Position numbers and translations under genes: made by a program. A stretch of DNA of 9,371 nucleotides from Pseudoxanthomonas sp. (GTDB lineage: Bacteria > Pseudomonadota > Gammaproteobacteria > Xanthomonadales > Xanthomonadaceae). The stretch is from positions 1 through 9,371 of the forward strand of contig JAJAZJ010000265.1 in the NCBI GenBank assembly GCA_026785795.1. The letters are read 5' to 3'. This document shows positions 6,532 through 9,371 of the stretch, piece after piece. How positions within the stretch are numbered: position 1 is the stretch's first letter; every line of letters starts with the position of its first letter. The notes beneath the pieces are model-generated. The model had not been told where the DNA came from, searched no databases, and saw only the letters and a list, made by a program, of their open reading frames with translations.

Positions 6532-6538
6532 TATCATA
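6532..6538. promoter_or_regulatory. Nested divergent -10 elements between the oxygenase and rhomboid genes
   Basis: Plus-strand TATCAT (6532-6537) and minus-strand TATGAT (6538-6533) overlap almost fully, and each matches TATAAT at 5 of 6 positions. Predicted starts are about 6544 (plus; leader of about 21 bases before the rhomboid ATG at 6565) and about 6526 (minus; on the oxygenase ATG itself). An 8-base palindrome TAGGCCTA (6537-6544) adjoins. No good -35 is visible for either direction. The gap between the two start codons is only 38 bases, so any promoter for both genes must be here or inside the neighbouring gene. Confidence 0.5.
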
Positions 6539-6564
6539 GGCCTACGGATTTCCACGGATCGCCC

Positions 6565-7227
6565 ATGCTCAACAAGCTGCCACCGGTTACCCGATTCCTG
6601 CTGATCGCCAACGTGGCGGTTTTCCTGCTGCAGATGGCCGTGGGTGACCGCGCCCTGGCCAATTTCATGCTCTGGCCGATCAGCGACGGCACCTACAGCC
6701 CCTCCTCGCCGGGGTACTCCTTCCTGCCCTGGCAGCTGCTCAGCTACGGGTTCCTGCACGGCAGCTTCATGCACCTGCTGTTCAACATGTTCGCGCTGTA
6801 CATGTTTGGTCCACCGCTTGAACACACGTGGGGCAATCGCCGCTTCGCCATCTACTTCCTGGGCTGCGTGATCGGGGCAGGGGTGCTGCAGCTGGTGGTG
6901 GGCTGGTGGACGCTTTCCAATGGCGGGCAGGCCTACCCCACCATCGGCGCCTCCGGTGGCGTGCTGGGCCTGGTGCTGGCGTTCGGGCTGCTGTTCCCGC
7001 AGCAGAAGCTGATGATCTTCCCGCTGCCGTTCTTCATCCCGGCGCGGGTAGGCGTGCTGCTGATTGGCGGGCTTTCACTGCTGGCAGGGGCCACCGGCAG
7101 CATGCCGGGCATTGCCCACTTCGCGCATCTCGGCGGCATGCTCACCGGCTGGCTGTTGATTCGTTACTGGAGTGGGCAGCCGCCGTTCGGCAAGCGCAGG
7201 CCACCGGGGCCGCGCAGCGTCAGCTAG
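6565..7227 (+). CDS. Rhomboid family intramembrane serine protease
   Basis: A 220-residue, six-helix membrane protein. The catalytic pair is present: S130 in G-A-S-G-G and H188 in A-H-L-G-G-M-L-T-G, in membrane helices 4 and 6 by family rule. H70 and N74 in H-L-L-F-N-M-F-A-L-Y fit the oxyanion-stabilising positions. Other family marks are the W-Q-L-L-S-Y-G-F-L-H-G-S region and the G-P-P-L-E-x-x-W-G loop. Rhomboids cut transmembrane substrates within the bilayer; the substrate is unknown. I chose the ATG at 6565 because the protein then begins with the usual short cytoplasmic tail and first helix (L-P-P-V-T-R-F-L-L-I-A-N). Longer in-frame extensions upstream would run antisense into the oxygenase gene and through the presumed promoter. 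The ribosome site is weak (GGAT). The C-terminal tail is Arg/Pro-rich. The gene seems to be transcribed alone. Confidence 0.94.
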   Translation: MLNKLPPVTRFLLIANVAVFLLQMAVGDRALANFMLWPISDGTYSPSSPGYSFLPWQLLSYGFLHGSFMHLLFNMFALYMFGPPLEHTWGNRRFAIYFLGCVIGAGVLQLVVGWWTLSNGGQAYPTIGASGGVLGLVLAFGLLFPQQKLMIFPLPFFIPARVGVLLIGGLSLLAGATGSMPGIAHFAHLGGMLTGWLLIRYWSGQPPFGKRRPPGPRSVS

Positions 7228-7260
7228 GCGGATCCCCACAGCAGCTTGGGTACAGGAATG

Positions 7261-7286
7261 AAAACGGCGCGATTGTCCGCGCCGTT
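7261..7286 (-). terminator. Intrinsic terminator hairpin after the M13-like gene
   Basis: A perfect 9-base inverted repeat, AACGGCGCG (7263-7271) and CGCGCCGTT (7278-7286), encloses a 6-base loop. On the minus strand the GC-rich stem is followed by a short T-run (the complement of AAAA, 7261-7264), as expected for a rho-independent terminator of the M13-like gene, whose stop lies about 30 bases upstream of the hairpin. On the plus strand the stem is followed by TTCCC, so it may also stop rhomboid transcription, but less efficiently. Confidence 0.8.
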
Positions 7287-7315
7287 CCCGTACCACTTCA
7301 TCCAAACCGCCTGGC

Positions 7316-9325
7316 CTATTGCCAGACCTTGATCTGGTCTGCATCGCTGCGCCGCATCGGCTGGCCGGCCCTGCAGGCGAAGGCCTGGCTGAAGGCGGGC
7401 TGGTTGGCCAGCGGGCCGTTGCTGCGCCATTGGCCGGGTGCACGGACGTCGGTGCTGACCCGCTGCGTGGCTTCAGCCTCGGAAAGCCGCTGCGCCCACA
7501 GTTCGGACCACTTACGGAAAAAGGTCTTGCGGTTGTCCGTGGTGGCGCCGGGCTGTGCGGTGTTGAATGCATCCCAGGCCAACTCCACGCCGGAGATGTC
7601 GGCCACGTTCGAGTCCATGGTCAGCTGGCCGTTGACCTTGGTCTTGCCCAGGCCGGGGAAGCTGTAGCTGCCGTACTGCTGCGCCACGCGTTGGCCCAGG
7701 GCACTCCACGCGGCCACGTCGGCCGGCGTCCACCAGTCACGGACCTCGCCGCTCGCATCCACCCGGCGCCCGGTGGCGTCAAAGCCGCGGGTCAGTTCGT
7801 GTCCAACCAGCGCCCCGTAAGAACCAAACAGCGCCGCGTCACCGAGTGCAGGGTCGAATACGGGCGGCTGCAGCACTGCTGCGGTCACGATCAGGCGGTT
7901 CTGGGCGATATCGTAGGCCAGCGCGGGCTGCTGCGGCAGCACATCCCAGCGACGGTCCGCGTTGCCCTTGCCGATGCGCTTCATTTCCTCACGGCGCTGC
8001 CACGTTGAGGCAATCAGCATGTTGCTGCCAAAGCTGCTGCGACCCATCGGCTGCACGCTGTAGTCCAGGTCGCGCAGCGGGGTGCCCACTTCGATCTTCA
8101 GCTTGCCCAGCTTGGCCCTTGCCTCGTCCTTGGCGGCCACGCTCATCCAGGTGTTGCGGTCGATGCCGCGGCCCAGCGCACCGCGTACGTCGCGGGCGAT
8201 GGATTCAGCCTTGGCGTCGTTCTCCGCCGGCAGGTAACGGCGCGCGTACTCGCGGCCCAGCATTGGGCCAGCGCCGGTGTTGATGGCATCCAGCACCTGC
8301 TGCCAGCGCGGCGCGGGTGCGGTTTCGCCACGCAGGACGATGCCGCGGAAATTGAACTCGGCATCGCGGAACGAGCGCGCCAGGTACGGGGCCATGGCAT
8401 CGCCGATGCGCCAGCGCAGGTATGCCTTCCACTGGTCGGGTTTGGCGCCGGTGATCATGCTGTCCAGCTGCTTGAACAGCGCCGGGTTGGCCAGGGACAC
8501 GGTGTCGTCTTTGACGCCCTGGGCCCCCAGGAAGGAACCCAGCTTCAGGTTGCGGTACTGCTTGTCCAGCTCGCCGGTAGCGACGGGCGCGTAGCTGTTG
8601 CTGGGCAAGCGCAGGTCGGCCGGTGACTTCGATGCCTGCGCAATGCGGGTTTCGATGTCGATCACGGCCTGCGATTCGGCCTCCAGGCGGGCTTCCGGGG
8701 TGCCGGTCAGGGCCAGGATCTGCTTTACATAGGCACGGTAGCGACCCAGCAGCTCGCGGGTTTCCTCGTCACCACGGGTGTAGAAGGCCGGGTCGGGCAG
8801 CCCGGTGCCGCCCTGCATGAAGTAGCCGATGTGCCGGTCCAGCGCGCGCAGGTCCACGTCGGGGCTGAAGTTGAAGGCCACCGGGATGCCGACCTGATGC
8901 AGGGCGGCAATGGCAGGCGGCACGTCCTTGGCCTTCTTGATGCCGTTGATGCGGCCCAGCAGGGGGGCAATCGGATTGGCGCCGTCGGCCTCCACGGCTG
9001 CTTCGTCCAGGCCGCTGGCCCAGAAGTCGCCCAGCAGTTTTTCCACGTCTCCCTGCGGCGCGAGCGCCGCGGCATCCAGCAGGTCGCGCTGCTGTTGTTG
9101 GCTGCGCTCGCGCATCTGCCCCAGTGCGGTCACCGCGGTGAACCCGGAGGGCAGGGCGTTGGCCGTGAGCCAGGTCGCATTGCTGTTGCCGTAGAAGTCC
9201 GTGCACTGCGCGGGCGCAGCCGGCGCCTTCTTCGGGGCCGCATAGGCGGTGGCGCTGCCCAATGCGGCCAGCAGGGCCAGGGCGAGCAGGGAGGGCGAGC
9301 GGGGCAGGCGGCGCGGATGCGGCAT
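7316..9325 (-). CDS. Exported M13 (neprilysin/PepO-like) family protein, probably a catalytically inactive pseudopeptidase
   Basis: A 669-residue protein of normal M13 length. A signal peptide is clear (R5/R6/R9, hydrophobic 13-28, A-Y-A cleavage near 29), so it is periplasmic or secreted. The family pattern runs throughout: D-F-Y-x-x-x-N-x-x-W-L near the N-terminus, L-Q-P-P-V-F, V-G-H-E, G-F-D-A-T-G-R-R, and A-F-A-C-R-A-G-Q-P-M with a near-C-terminal V-W. The active site is damaged. The zinc motif HExxH reads H509-E-L-T-R513. The third zinc ligand, Glu in the E-N-x-A-D motif, is S572 (S-N-V-A-D). The substrate-binding N-A-Y/F-Y motif reads A-L-A-Y (468-471), and the D-V-H-x-P-G His is R628. 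D576 and R634 are kept. Spacing between H509 and S572 equals that between the equivalent neprilysin residues, so the alignment is secure. The frame is intact, so this is a maintained protein rather than a decayed gene. A binding, inhibitory or scaffold role is inferred. Confidence 0.93.
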   Translation of the reverse strand: MPHPRRLPRSPSLLALALLAALGSATAYAAPKKAPAAPAQCTDFYGNSNATWLTANALPSGFTAVTALGQMRERSQQQQRDLLDAAALAPQGDVEKLLGDFWASGLDEAAVEADGANPIAPLLGRINGIKKAKDVPPAIAALHQVGIPVAFNFSPDVDLRALDRHIGYFMQGGTGLPDPAFYTRGDEETRELLGRYRAYVKQILALTGTPEARLEAESQAVIDIETRIAQASKSPADLRLPSNSYAPVATGELDKQYRNLKLGSFLGAQGVKDDTVSLANPALFKQLDSMITGAKPDQWKAYLRWRIGDAMAPYLARSFRDAEFNFRGIVLRGETAPAPRWQQVLDAINTGAGPMLGREYARRYLPAENDAKAESIARDVRGALGRGIDRNTWMSVAAKDEARAKLGKLKIEVGTPLRDLDYSVQPMGRSSFGSNMLIASTWQRREEMKRIGKGNADRRWDVLPQQPALAYDIAQNRLIVTAAVLQPPVFDPALGDAALFGSYGALVGHELTRGFDATGRRVDASGEVRDWWTPADVAAWSALGQRVAQQYGSYSFPGLGKTKVNGQLTMDSNVADISGVELAWDAFNTAQPGATTDNRKTFFRKWSELWAQRLSEAEATQRVSTDVRAPGQWRSNGPLANQPAFSQAFACRAGQPMRRSDADQIKVWQ

Positions 9326-9355
9326 CGGTTGATTCCGTGGCAGTGGTGTGGACGG

Positions 9356-9364
9356 ATTCTAGCA
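9356..9364 (-). promoter_or_regulatory. Extended -10 promoter element for the M13-like gene
   Basis: On the minus strand the bases read TGC-TAGAAT, an extended -10 (TGn plus 5 of 6 matches to TATAAT). Transcription would start near 9349, giving a leader of about 24 bases with a weak GGA ribosome site before the ATG at 9325. Any -35 element would lie beyond the right end of the window. Confidence 0.5.
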
Positions 9365-9371
9365 AGTGCAC

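Overview
The window is about 9.4 kb of dense, GC-rich bacterial chromosome. Its base composition, the strong G/C preference at third codon positions, and the protein families present point to a gammaproteobacterium of the Xanthomonadaceae, most likely Stenotrophomonas or a close relative. That placement is an inference; there is no rRNA or other marker gene here. I see no mobile elements, tRNAs, CRISPR arrays or signs of recent transfer.

Left part (1-2801, plus strand): the 3' end of a PhnD-type periplasmic substrate-binding protein overlaps by 4 bases with a full-length membrane-anchored GGDEF-EAL protein. The tight coupling suggests a two-part signalling unit, in which a binding protein senses something in the periplasm and a HAMP-GGDEF-EAL protein turns it into a change in cyclic di-GMP. 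It is not an ordinary ABC importer.

Middle (2881-4837, minus strand): a CNNM/CorC-type membrane protein with CBS domains is followed by an ExoD-family membrane protein. The two overlap by 26 bases, so they form a translationally coupled operon. It converges with the c-di-GMP gene across an 80-base gap.

Next (5109-7227) are small single genes in alternating orientation. They are a 136-aa conserved protein of uncertain function (minus), an alkyltransferase-like DNA-repair protein with Trp in place of the MGMT cysteine (plus), a 2-oxoglutarate/Fe(II) oxygenase (minus) and a rhomboid protease (plus). The two divergent gaps each carry a nested, symmetric pair of -10-like hexamers, which suggests compact bidirectional promoters and two possibly leaderless genes. 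The convergent alkyltransferase-like and oxygenase genes abut with no spacer.

Right part (7316-9325, minus strand): an exported M13 (neprilysin/PepO-like) protein of normal length that has lost two of its three zinc ligands and other active-site residues. It appears to be a pseudopeptidase and is the most unusual gene in the window. A clear hairpin terminator lies between it and the rhomboid gene.

I see no new multi-gene defence or mobile system. The best leads are the inactive M13 homologue, the binding-protein/c-di-GMP pair and the symmetric divergent promoters.
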